Of a stretch of DNA of 23,720 bases, positions 15,465 to 23,336 are shown piece after piece. How positions within the stretch are numbered: position 1 is the stretch's first letter; every line of letters begins with the position of its first letter. The stretch is from an uncultured Bacteroidota bacterium (GTDB taxonomy: Bacteria > Bacteroidota > Bacteroidia > Bacteroidales > P3), in NCBI GenBank assembly GCA_900546465.1, contig URCX01000008.1:1-23720 (forward strand), written 5' to 3'. The notes beneath the pieces were generated by a model. It was not told where the DNA came from, did not search any database, and saw only the letters and a program-made list of their open reading frames with translations. The translations under genes and the position numbers were made by a program.

Positions 15465-18158
15465 ATGTTGTGTAATCAGGATAAATTTTTGCGTTTGAGG
15501 GAAGAGTTTCCTTGTTTTGTGTATGAGGGTTTTGAGTATGGAATTATCGAGAGTGGGGATTTTGTGGTGGAATTCAGGTTTCGTTGCGGGGAAAATTTCT
15601 TTTCGCCTCGTCATGTCTTCGCTTCAAATGAGGATTTGGATTTTTCTGCGGTGGAAAAAGGTTGTTTGGAGTCTTTGATTTTCAATCTCGGAATGATTGA
15701 GTCTTTGAGTTATTGGAAGGCTTTTTGCTCTCCGTGCTTTAAGGTGAAGGATTGGAGATTGAATACGAAGCAAGTGGAGTTTTGGAGGAAGATTTATTAT
15801 TATGGTTTGGGGGAGTTTTTCTTCGTAAACGGTATTTCGACGGATATAAACAGCTTTATAGAGTTTGAATTTGAGGGTAAGAGGGCGTTGAAGGTTTCGC
15901 ATTTGGATTTGTATGACGGCTATATTGTGCCGATTGGAGGGGGAAAGGATTCTGTTGTAACGCTGGATTTGCTTTATGGGGCGGGAAAGGATATTCGTCC
16001 TTTCATTCTTAATCCTCGTGGGGCAAGTCGTGATTGTTGTTTGAAAGCGGGCTTTTCGGAGGCGGAATGCTTGGTTGACAGGAGGAATATTGATAAAAAC
16101 TTGTTGGATTTGAATGCTTCCGGTTTCTTGAACGGTCATACTCCTTTCTCGGCAATGTTGGCTTTCTCTTCGCTTTTGATGAGTGCGTTCTCGAAAAGGA
16201 GGAATATTGCTTTGTCAAATGAGGCTTCGGCTGATGAAAGCACGGTTTTGGGCGAGAAAATCAATCATCAGTATTCCAAAAGCTTTGAGTTTGAAAATGA
16301 TTTCCGCTCTTATGTGGCTGAATTTATAAGCCCTGATTTCAATTATTTCAGTTTTCTTCGTCCGTTTTCGGAGTTAATGATTGCCAAATGCTTTTCTTTC
16401 TTGGATTATAAGGAGGTTTTCAAGAGTTGTAATGCGGGAAGTAAAGAGGATATATGGTGTTGTAATTGTCCCAAATGTCTTTTTGCCTTTATCATTCTTT
16501 CGCCTTTTGTATCCAAGGAGGCTTTATCAAAGGCGTTTGGCAAGAATTTGTTTGCCGAAAAGGGGCTTTCGGAATTTCTTTTTCAGCTTTGTGGTTTGGA
16601 AAAGCAAAAACCTTTTGAGTGTGTAGGCACTGTTTGCGAGGTGAATTGGGCGATTGCGATGCGGCTTTTCAATCAGAGGGCTGCCGATGATGAGGTTTTA
16701 TTGCATGAATGGTCGACTTTCCCATTGTCGAAGTCTTATTCGGAGGCTGTGGAAACGATGTATGAGGAGGGTAAATCCAATATTTTGTTCTCACTTTCGA
16801 GGGAAAGCAATCTCTCTGAGGAGGAAAGGGATATTCTTTCAAAGCCTTATCTTTATGCGAAAATGGCAGAATTGAGGCGTCGTTTGAGGAATGAGAAGGT
16901 GGCAATACTCGGTTTCGGCAGAGAGGGAAGGAGCAGCTCGGATTTGTTGAGGAGGCTTTCGCTTTGCAAGGATGTCGTTGTGGCTGACGGGAATGAGGTT
17001 TTGATGAGGGAATGTGAGGCTTCGAAGCCTGAAAACAGCGGGTTGAGTTTCCGAAAGCTGGATTGCGAGGCTGTGAAAGGGCGTTCGCTCATCTTGAAAA
17101 CGCCGGGAATAGCATGCAAGAGGCTGCCTTATGTGGAGAAAGAGAAGATTTCGTCGCAGACAGAGCTTTTTCTCGCTTTGTTCAATCGTCAAATCATAGG
17201 CGTAAGCGGCACAAAAGGCAAATCGACAACGGCTTCTCTTATATATAATATGATAAAAGCTCAGAGGGAAAATGTCATTCTGGCGGGCAATATCGGCATT
17301 CCTTTCTTCGATACCTTGGCTTCCATCGATGAAAACAGCATTATCGTGGCAGAATTATCTGCTCATCAGTTGCAGTTTATCGACAAATCGCCCCATATTT
17401 CGGTCTTATTGAACTTATATGAGGAGCATTTGGATCATTTCGATGGCTTTTCGGACTATGAAAATGCTAAGTTCAATCTTGCAAACAAACAATCGGATGA
17501 GGATTTCTTTGTTTATAATGCCGAAGATAAGGAAATCAGCCGCTTAATCATGGAAAACAAGCCGAAAAGCAGGCTTATTCCTTTTCGAAAAGAGGATTAT
17601 GTTTATGCGGAACCTGAGTTTTTAAAGGGCGAACACAATAAAGCAAATGCCATGGCAGCCTTATCGGTTGCGAAAATCCTTGCTTTGGATATGGAAAAGG
17701 CTGTCGAGAGTGTTCTGAGCTTTGAAACCTTGGCTCACAGAATGCAGTTTGTGGGAGAGAAAGAGGGAGTTTTGTATTACGATGACAGTATAAGTACCGT
17801 TCCGCAAGCTACTTTGGCAGCTTTGAAAGCTCTTAATCGAGTTGACACATTGATACTTGGAGGCATGGACAGGGGCATCGACTATTCAGTTTTGGTGAAA
17901 GAGCTTCCCGAATACGGTCTTCGCAATATCGCATTCACGGGGAAGGCAGGCAGAAGAATGGCTTCTCTGATGGAGAATGCGGCATTGCAGTACAACTGTA
18001 TAATAGAGGACGATTACGAAAACATAGTTTCATGGTGCAGAAAGGTAACAAAGCCCGGTACCATATGCTTGCTTTCACCTGCCGCAAGCAGCTATGATCG
18101 TTTCAAAAATTTTGAGGAAAGAGGCAGGCTGTTCAGGGAATTGGTTCTGAAAGATTAG
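15465..18158 (+). CDS. murL-murD2: Fused MurL-like epimerase and MurD2-like L-glutamate ligase
   Basis: An 897-residue cytoplasmic protein. Residues 1 to about 455 resemble MurL, the ATP-dependent epimerase that turns the terminal L-Glu of UDP-MurNAc-L-Ala-L-Glu into D-Glu. It has a PP-loop-like GGGKDS motif (158-163) and a Cys cluster WCCNCPKC (331-338). Residues about 475-897 are a full Mur ligase of the MurD2 type: Rossmann start VAILGFGREG (479-488), P-loop SGTKGKSTT (581-589, Lys586), AELSAHQL (629-636), HNKANAMAAL, HRM at 758, and DSISTVPQ (774-781) where ordinary MurD has DSKATN. As known from Xanthomonas, MurD2 adds L-Glu and MurL epimerises it, replacing glutamate racemase plus MurD. 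Here both steps lie on one chain. The ATG at 15465 is preferred for its promoter position. The MurL half is strikingly G/T-rich on the coding strand. Confidence 0.88.
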   Translation: MLCNQDKFLRLREEFPCFVYEGFEYGIIESGDFVVEFRFRCGENFFSPRHVFASNEDLDFSAVEKGCLESLIFNLGMIESLSYWKAFCSPCFKVKDWRLNTKQVEFWRKIYYYGLGEFFFVNGISTDINSFIEFEFEGKRALKVSHLDLYDGYIVPIGGGKDSVVTLDLLYGAGKDIRPFILNPRGASRDCCLKAGFSEAECLVDRRNIDKNLLDLNASGFLNGHTPFSAMLAFSSLLMSAFSKRRNIALSNEASADESTVLGEKINHQYSKSFEFENDFRSYVAEFISPDFNYFSFLRPFSELMIAKCFSFLDYKEVFKSCNAGSKEDIWCCNCPKCLFAFIILSPFVSKEALSKAFGKNLFAEKGLSEFLFQLCGLEKQKPFECVGTVCEVNWAIAMRLFNQRAADDEVLLHEWSTFPLSKSYSEAVETMYEEGKSNILFSLSRESNLSEEERDILSKPYLYAKMAELRRRLRNEKVAILGFGREGRSSSDLLRRLSLCKDVVVADGNEVLMRECEASKPENSGLSFRKLDCEAVKGRSLILKTPGIACKRLPYVEKEKISSQTELFLALFNRQIIGVSGTKGKSTTASLIYNMIKAQRENVILAGNIGIPFFDTLASIDENSIIVAELSAHQLQFIDKSPHISVLLNLYEEHLDHFDGFSDYENAKFNLANKQSDEDFFVYNAEDKEISRLIMENKPKSRLIPFRKEDYVYAEPEFLKGEHNKANAMAALSVAKILALDMEKAVESVLSFETLAHRMQFVGEKEGVLYYDDSISTVPQATLAALKALNRVDTLILGGMDRGIDYSVLVKELPEYGLRNIAFTGKAGRRMASLMENAALQYNCIIEDDYENIVSWCRKVTKPGTICLLSPAASSYDRFKNFEERGRLFRELVLKD

Positions 18159-18192
18159 AGATGCCATAAAGGAATATTCGTATTCTCTCCGG

Positions 18193-18243
18193 TTACGGAA
18201 TTTACAGAGAGAAAACGAAGTCTCCGACTTGCAAATTCCGTAA
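18193..18243. terminator. Nested inverted repeat between convergent genes
   Basis: An 11-bp perfect inverted repeat, TTACGGAATTT (18193-18203) and AAATTCCGTAA (18233-18243), encloses a second stem AAGTC/GACTT (18218-18222 and 18226-18230, 3-nt loop). It lies between the ends of murL-murD2 (18158) and exonuclease III (18282), so a bidirectional terminator is likely, although it lacks a clean U-tract. Confidence 0.5.
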
Positions 18244-18281
18244 GCTGCGGAAGGAGAAACAGGGATTTCGTCTTTTGAAAA

Positions 18282-19055
18282 TCAGAAATCTGTATTCAAA
18301 TCCACGAAAACAGGGCAGTGATCGGAATGAAAAGCAGTTGGGATAATGCCGGCATCGTTTATTCTGTCGGCGATATTCTCGCTTACCATGCAGTAATCAA
18401 TCCTCCAACCTTTGTTATTGGCTCTTGCATTCGCCCTATAACTCCACCAAGAGTAAGCATTCGGAACATCACCCTTTGCAAATCGGAAGCTGTCAACGAA
18501 ACCCGAGGAGAGGAAATCGCCTATCCACGCTCTTTCTTCCGGCAGAAATCCGCTTGAATTAGCATTCCTTACAGGGTCGTGAATATCAATGGGGCGATGG
18601 CAGATATTGAAATCACCGCATAGAACCAAGTTTTTACGAGTGGATTTCAGGCTGTTTATATATTGCTGAAAGTCATCAAGCCATTTCATTTTGAAGTCCT
18701 GACGCTCCTGAGAGCTGGTTCCTGAGGGGTGATATACGCTTACTATGCTCAAATCTCCGAAATCCGCACGCAGAAAACGACCCTCTGCATCATACTTTTC
18801 AATATTCATGCCGTAGGAAATCTTATCGGGCGTGCTTTTGCACAGCATTGCCACACCGCTGTAACCCCGTTTACGGGCAGGGAAAGCAAAGCAATCGTAG
18901 CCCGCAGACTTGAAGTCCAAAAGAGGCAACTGTTCGTTTTGAGCTTTGGTTTCCTGAATACAAACTACATCGGCAGCGCTTTGGTACAACCAATCGACAA
19001 AACCCTTGTTCACAGCCGCCCTTATACCATTCACATTATAAGAAATTATCTTCAT
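18282..19055 (-). CDS. xth: Exodeoxyribonuclease III (AP endonuclease)
   Basis: A 257-residue ExoIII-family enzyme of base-excision repair: it cuts DNA at abasic sites and has 3'-5' exonuclease and 3'-phosphatase activity. Active-site residues are visible: Asn7 in ISYNVNGIRA, Glu35 in IQETKAQ, the YHPSG segment, the GDFNICH motif (Asp and Asn), WRIDYC near the DNA-binding part, and the ending SDHCPV (Asp-His pair). Length is normal. The ATG at 19055 (MKIISYN) matches the conserved N-terminus; a TTG two codons upstream is less likely. The gene is divergent from the ClC gene, each with its own promoter box, and convergent with murL-murD2. Confidence 0.95.
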   Translation of the reverse strand: MKIISYNVNGIRAAVNKGFVDWLYQSAADVVCIQETKAQNEQLPLLDFKSAGYDCFAFPARKRGYSGVAMLCKSTPDKISYGMNIEKYDAEGRFLRADFGDLSIVSVYHPSGTSSQERQDFKMKWLDDFQQYINSLKSTRKNLVLCGDFNICHRPIDIHDPVRNANSSGFLPEERAWIGDFLSSGFVDSFRFAKGDVPNAYSWWSYRANARANNKGWRIDYCMVSENIADRINDAGIIPTAFHSDHCPVFVDLNTDF

Positions 19056-19084
19056 AAACAAACGCTTTTGCGGTTAGAAAACTG

Positions 19085-19092
19085 CAAATGTA
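19085..19092 (-). promoter_or_regulatory. -7 box for exonuclease III
   Basis: TACATTTG on the minus strand matches TAnnTTTG and predicts a leader of about 25 nt to the ATG at 19055. Confidence 0.5.
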
Positions 19093-19135
19093 ATCATAAT
19101 TTCTTCCATAGAGAAACGGGATACGAAAAAAACAC

Positions 19136-19143
19136 TACCTTTG
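19136..19143 (+). promoter_or_regulatory. -7 box abutting the ClC start codon
   Basis: TACCTTTG ends only 4 nt before the ATG at 19148. With the usual geometry transcription would start at or next to the A of the ATG, so the message would be leaderless. No -33 element is clear. Confidence 0.5.
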
Positions 19144-19147
19144 CAAC

Positions 19148-20968
19148 ATGAGCGGCATAAGGAAAATCATAAAAACGATAAAGGAAATCGACCTTAACGA
19201 ATACTATAAACGCTTTTATATATGGCGAAGACGCCACCTTACAACCTATCAATTCGTCTTAATCCTCAGCCTTATCGTCGGAATAGCCAGCGGATTGGCC
19301 TCTGTGGTGCTGAAAAACACCGTTCACTACACCTATAACCTTATAAGCAATACCTCCATATTCTCACCCGACAGGGGAAATATCTTTTTTTTGATGTCTC
19401 CTGCCATAGGAATCATACTTACAACACTTGCAATTCGCTATCTGATAAAGGACGATTTATCACATGGAGTAAGCAAAGTAATGTATGCAATCTCACGTCG
19501 CGGCGGAAAATTGAAGCCTCATCACTGCTGGAGTTCGATGTTGACCTCCTCGATTACCGTTGCCTTTGGTGGAAGCGTCGGATTAGAGGCACCGATCGTC
19601 TTGACAGGCAGTGCAATCGCCTCCAACATCGCCAGATTCTTCAGAATAAACACCAGATACGTCATAATCCTTCTCGGATGCGGAGCAGCAGGAGCCATAG
19701 CCGGAGTATTCAAAGCCCCGATAGCAGGAGTTCTGTTCGTATTTGAGGTTTTGATGATAGACCTTACGGTCAATGTGGCAACTCCGCTTTTGATTTCCGC
19801 AGTCTCATCTGCCATAATCTCCTATTTTTTCTTCGGACAAGGCGTCCAATTCTATTATAAGGTGGACTCACTCTTTGAATTGAACAAAATACCTGCCTTT
19901 ATTCTGCTCGGAATAGTGGCAGCCTTCATCTCGCTTTATTTCTTACGAATCAACAAATGGGTATCTAAAAAATTCGCACCTTGGAAAGCCACTCACAGAA
20001 TCATAATCGGGGGCATTGCCTTGGGCATACTGGTATATCTTTTCCCGCCTCTGTTTGGTGAAGGTTACCAAGCGTTGACGGATTTGCTGAATAATGATTC
20101 GGATTCCATGTTTCGTAACAGCTTTTTCTACTCTTATGTCGATAATAAGTGGCTTTTCATCTTCGTATTGCTTGCAATCACCTTCCTGAAAGCCTTTGCT
20201 ACCTCCATAACCTGTGCTTCCGGAGGAGTGGGAGGAACCTTTGCTCCAAGTCTTTTCATAGGAGGTTTTTGCGGATTCTTCGTTGCGAGAATGGTAAACA
20301 TGACAGGACTGGTGGAAGTGGCAGAAAGCAATTTCGCATTGGTCGGAATGGCAGCCGTAATGGCAGGAGTAATGCACTCACCATTGACTGCCACCTTTTT
20401 GATAGCCGAAATCACAGGCGGATATGCTCTTTTCACACCCTTGCTGATTGCCACAACCATTGCATACGTTGTCGTAAAGCCTCTCACAAAGTACTCCATC
20501 TATGCCGAAAGCCTTGCAGCCAAAGGCGATTTGATGACACATAACAAAGACAAAACAGCACTTCACTTCATAGACAAAACAAATCTGATAGAAACAAACT
20601 TCGTTAAGCTCTCTCCCGAAGCAACATTGCGGGACATAGTATCGGCGGTTGAGAAAAGTAATAGAAACTTTTTTCCCGTGGTAGATAAAGAAGGCATATT
20701 CAAAGGCGTCGTTGTATTGGACGATGTTCGCTCTCTCCTCTTTCACAGAGAGTATTATGACAAGATAAAAGTGGTAAGCTATATGAGATATTCGCCCATG
20801 TTTATTGCGGATATAAGAGAACCTCTGGAAAAAATAGTACAAAAGTTCATTGGTTCCGACCGTTACAATATTGTAATGGTCGATAAAGGGAAGTATCTCG
20901 GCTTTATCTCACGTGCAAACGTCTTTGCAGCTTATAGAAGCTATGTAAAGGAGTTCTCAAACGAATAA
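19148..20968 (+). CDS. ClC-family chloride transporter/channel with CBS domains
   Basis: A 606-residue ClC membrane protein: a short basic N-terminus, then about 10 or more membrane segments, then two CBS domains (about residues 465-535 and 545-600). The selectivity motifs are GGSVGLEAP, with the gating glutamate at Glu147, and GGVGGTFAP. The first chloride motif (GSGIP in E. coli ClC) is replaced by LSHGVSKVM. The position of the second, proton-carrying glutamate of ClC antiporters appears to be Val (LFVFEVLMID against LFIIEEM), so proton coupling may be absent or different. CBS domains usually bind adenine nucleotides and adjust activity. The next in-frame Met is far downstream, so the ATG at 19148 is required even though the promoter box touches it. 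asd follows after 18 bp. Confidence 0.92.
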   Translation: MSGIRKIIKTIKEIDLNEYYKRFYIWRRRHLTTYQFVLILSLIVGIASGLASVVLKNTVHYTYNLISNTSIFSPDRGNIFFLMSPAIGIILTTLAIRYLIKDDLSHGVSKVMYAISRRGGKLKPHHCWSSMLTSSITVAFGGSVGLEAPIVLTGSAIASNIARFFRINTRYVIILLGCGAAGAIAGVFKAPIAGVLFVFEVLMIDLTVNVATPLLISAVSSAIISYFFFGQGVQFYYKVDSLFELNKIPAFILLGIVAAFISLYFLRINKWVSKKFAPWKATHRIIIGGIALGILVYLFPPLFGEGYQALTDLLNNDSDSMFRNSFFYSYVDNKWLFIFVLLAITFLKAFATSITCASGGVGGTFAPSLFIGGFCGFFVARMVNMTGLVEVAESNFALVGMAAVMAGVMHSPLTATFLIAEITGGYALFTPLLIATTIAYVVVKPLTKYSIYAESLAAKGDLMTHNKDKTALHFIDKTNLIETNFVKLSPEATLRDIVSAVEKSNRNFFPVVDKEGIFKGVVVLDDVRSLLFHREYYDKIKVVSYMRYSPMFIADIREPLEKIVQKFIGSDRYNIVMVDKGKYLGFISRANVFAAYRSYVKEFSNE

Positions 20969-20986
20969 AAGAAAGGTCAATAAATC

Positions 20987-21976
20987 ATGAGAATAGCGGT
21001 AATCGGAGCAACAGGCTTGGTAGGAGGTCTTATGCTGAGAGTTTTGGAAGAAAGAGGATTTGCAAACAATGAAATCATAGTTGCTGCCTCTCCGAAAAGC
21101 GTAGGAAAAAAGATAATATTTGCATCAAGAGAGCTGACAGTCATAAGCGTTGACGCTGCCATAGAAAAGAATTGCGATTATGCAATCTTCTCAGCCGGCA
21201 GTGCAGCCTCCAAACAATATGCTCCTCTGTTTGCAGAAAAAGGTACTGTGGTGATAGATAATTCTTCCGCATGGAGAATGTGCGAAGATGTGCCGCTTGT
21301 AGTTCCGGAAATCAATCCCCAATCCATCAAGTCATGCAATAGAATTATTGCAAATCCGAATTGTTCAACCATACAAATGGTTCTTGCACTCTCCAAACTG
21401 CATAAAGCATACGGCATAAAGAGAATAGTGGTGTCAACATATCAAAGCGTAACAGGCACAGGCATGAAAGCCGTCAGACAGTTGGAACACGAACAAAGGG
21501 GCGAAGAATGCGACAAGGTATATCCTTATCAAATTCATGAAAACGTTTTGCCGCATGGCGGAGACTTTCTCCCTGATGCATATACTACGGAAGAAAAGAA
21601 ATTAGTCGATGAAACAAGGAAGATATTTTCCGATCCTAAGATAGCAGTCTCGGCAACGGTGGCAAGAGTTCCCGTAAAGGGTGGGCATAGCGAGAGTGTG
21701 AATGTGGAATTTTTCAAAGAATTTGAGCTAAACGATGTTTATGACTTGTTACGTTCCACTTCCGGACTTACCGTCATAGATTCGCCTGCAGAAAACCTCT
21801 ATCCCATGCCTATAATCGCACAAGGCAAAGATGAGGTTTTTGTCGGAAGAATACGAAGAGACGAATCCTGTGCAAATGCCTTGAATTTATGGATTGTCGC
21901 GGATAATTTGAGAAAAGGAGCCGCAACAAACGCAATACAAATATTAGAATACATAAGCCAAAAACAAAACATTTGA
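20987..21976 (+). CDS. asd: Aspartate-semialdehyde dehydrogenase
   Basis: A 329-residue NADP-dependent enzyme that reduces aspartyl phosphate to aspartate semialdehyde, the branch point to lysine/diaminopimelate, threonine and methionine. It has the nucleotide-binding GATGLVGGLMLRVL (8-21), the catalytic Cys126 in NPNCSTIQM, the STYQSVTGTG loop, and His234 in RVPVKGGHSESV, with VGRIRRD near the end. Length is normal. It lies 18 bp after the ClC gene, and its TGA overlaps the ATG of the PagL-like gene by one base (TGATG), suggesting a three-gene operon. Diaminopimelate for peptidoglycan ties it to the envelope theme of the window. Confidence 0.96.
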   Translation: MRIAVIGATGLVGGLMLRVLEERGFANNEIIVAASPKSVGKKIIFASRELTVISVDAAIEKNCDYAIFSAGSAASKQYAPLFAEKGTVVIDNSSAWRMCEDVPLVVPEINPQSIKSCNRIIANPNCSTIQMVLALSKLHKAYGIKRIVVSTYQSVTGTGMKAVRQLEHEQRGEECDKVYPYQIHENVLPHGGDFLPDAYTTEEKKLVDETRKIFSDPKIAVSATVARVPVKGGHSESVNVEFFKEFELNDVYDLLRSTSGLTVIDSPAENLYPMPIIAQGKDEVFVGRIRRDESCANALNLWIVADNLRKGAATNAIQILEYISQKQNI

Positions 21977-23124
21977 TGAACAAAACCTGCCTTTGGCTCC
22001 TTCTTCTGTTTGTCAGCCTTTCTTCCATCTCGCAAAACAAATCCGCGCATTTCTATTCCATGTTCGGACAATATGGTTTTGTTATGCCGACCAATGAATT
22101 TGTACGGGGAGAGAATACCGAGAATAAATCCATATCGCAAGTCTATGCCATCTCTTTTCGATATGCCATTCAAACAGCAGGGGAGAAATATTGGCATCAG
22201 ATGTATGATTACCCCTCTTATGGTTTCGGTATATATACCGCAGACTTCAATGTCAAGAATCAACTTGGCAAACCAGTGGCACTCTATGCCTTTATAGGCA
22301 AACCGATTTTTACCGAAGGCAAATACAGCTTGACAGGAGACTATGCCCTCGGTATGGCATTTAATTGGAAACATTTCACTCCTTCCAATCCTGAAAGAGT
22401 AGCTATGGGAGGAGAAGCCTCCTGTTATATTGATGCCACCCTTACCTTAAACCGAAGCATTTCGCAGAACTATACCCTTGGTTTAGGCCTTTCGCTTTCT
22501 CATTTCTCCAACGGAGCAATACGCAAACCCAATAAAGGACTTAATCTTATCTCATCAAAACTCTCGCTGAACTATTTGCCGCAGCCTATGAAACATCAAA
22601 AGACAATACCGCTTCCTTACTTTGATAAACATACGGATGACCTGTGGTCTGTCTTTATAGGCTCTCATAATGTTTTGACGACATTGCCTGAGAACTTTAA
22701 AGACGACAGATACAACAGACGTTCCTACTTTGTCTTCGGAATAGACAGACGAGTGTTGAGACGCTTTAACCTTAAACACTCATTAGGCTTCGGTATCGGA
22801 TTGGGATACAATCAATACGTCGGCACGAACTATAAGATATTCGGTCGTGAACTCTGCTTCTATGAAATAAATCACAGCGAACGCTTCAATCTCTCCGCAT
22901 ACATAAGCTACGAATATCGCATTCATAGATTGGGAATAGTCCTCGAACCGGGCATATATCTTTATAAGAATAAGCAAGACGAATCCCGAAGACTGTTCCA
23001 GCGAATAGGCTTGCGATATAACTTTAACAACGGATTCTTTGCAGGCTTGAACCTAAGAGCAGCAAATTTCAGCGTAGCCCAATACATAGAATGGACAATA
23101 GGCTTTGCTACAAGAAACTCCTGA
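21976..23124 (+). CDS. PagL-like outer-membrane acyloxyacyl hydrolase homologue
   Basis: A 382-residue predicted outer-membrane beta-barrel with a signal peptide (about 20 residues, LLLLFVSLSSISQ). Alternating aromatic and polar strands fill most of the chain, including GLGLSLSHFSNGAIRKPN. The SHFSNG motif carries His176 and Ser178, matching the His and Ser of the PagL lipid A 3-O-deacylase active site. The position of the third residue, Glu in Pseudomonas PagL (14 after the His), appears to be Asn190 here. The protein is about twice as long as PagL. The likely role is removal or binding of lipid A acyl chains in the outer membrane, with activity uncertain. It begins in the TGATG overlap with asd and is followed by a convergent ECF sigma gene. 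Confidence 0.8.
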   Translation: MNKTCLWLLLLFVSLSSISQNKSAHFYSMFGQYGFVMPTNEFVRGENTENKSISQVYAISFRYAIQTAGEKYWHQMYDYPSYGFGIYTADFNVKNQLGKPVALYAFIGKPIFTEGKYSLTGDYALGMAFNWKHFTPSNPERVAMGGEASCYIDATLTLNRSISQNYTLGLGLSLSHFSNGAIRKPNKGLNLISSKLSLNYLPQPMKHQKTIPLPYFDKHTDDLWSVFIGSHNVLTTLPENFKDDRYNRRSYFVFGIDRRVLRRFNLKHSLGFGIGLGYNQYVGTNYKIFGRELCFYEINHSERFNLSAYISYEYRIHRLGIVLEPGIYLYKNKQDESRRLFQRIGLRYNFNNGFFAGLNLRAANFSVAQYIEWTIGFATRNS

Positions 23125-23184
23125 AGCCCGCTTACAAACTTTTTCAAACCTTTGAAAATCAAATAAGCAACCATTGCTGAACCG

Positions 23185-23253
23185 AAACGCCGAAAGAATT
23201 TTCTAAAACGCCGTTCTAATTTTTTCTTTCGGCGTTTGGAAAAATTCTTTCGG
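23185..23253. repeat. Overlapping inverted repeats with AAACGCC core, likely bidirectional terminator
   Basis: A 14-bp perfect inverted repeat (AAACGCCGAAAGAA, 23185-23198; TTCTTTCGGCGTTT, 23224-23237) overlaps a 13-bp one (CCGAAAGAATTTT, 23190-23202; AAAATTCTTTCGG, 23241-23253), so two mutually exclusive hairpins can form. It also shares a 16-mer (23231-23246) and the 9-mer AAAACGCCG (23205-23213) with the repeat at 1153-1225. It lies between convergent genes and has a T-run (23220-23225). Confidence 0.7.
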
Positions 23254-23336
23254 TCTTACGGTCTTTGCTTTGCAAATATTTGTTGTTTGTTTTGGGAAAA
23301 AGGAGGTGTTTTTCAAGCGTCCGAAAAAACGGACAG

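Noticed and set aside
15624..16139. 171-codon minus-strand frame opposite the MurL half
   Set aside because: It arises from the G/T-rich coding strand lacking antisense stops; no family features.
16527..16545. GGCGTTTGG inside murL resembling the dispersed repeat core
   Set aside because: It encodes conserved-looking protein sequence (KAFGK) and lacks the flanking inverted arms, so it is a chance match.
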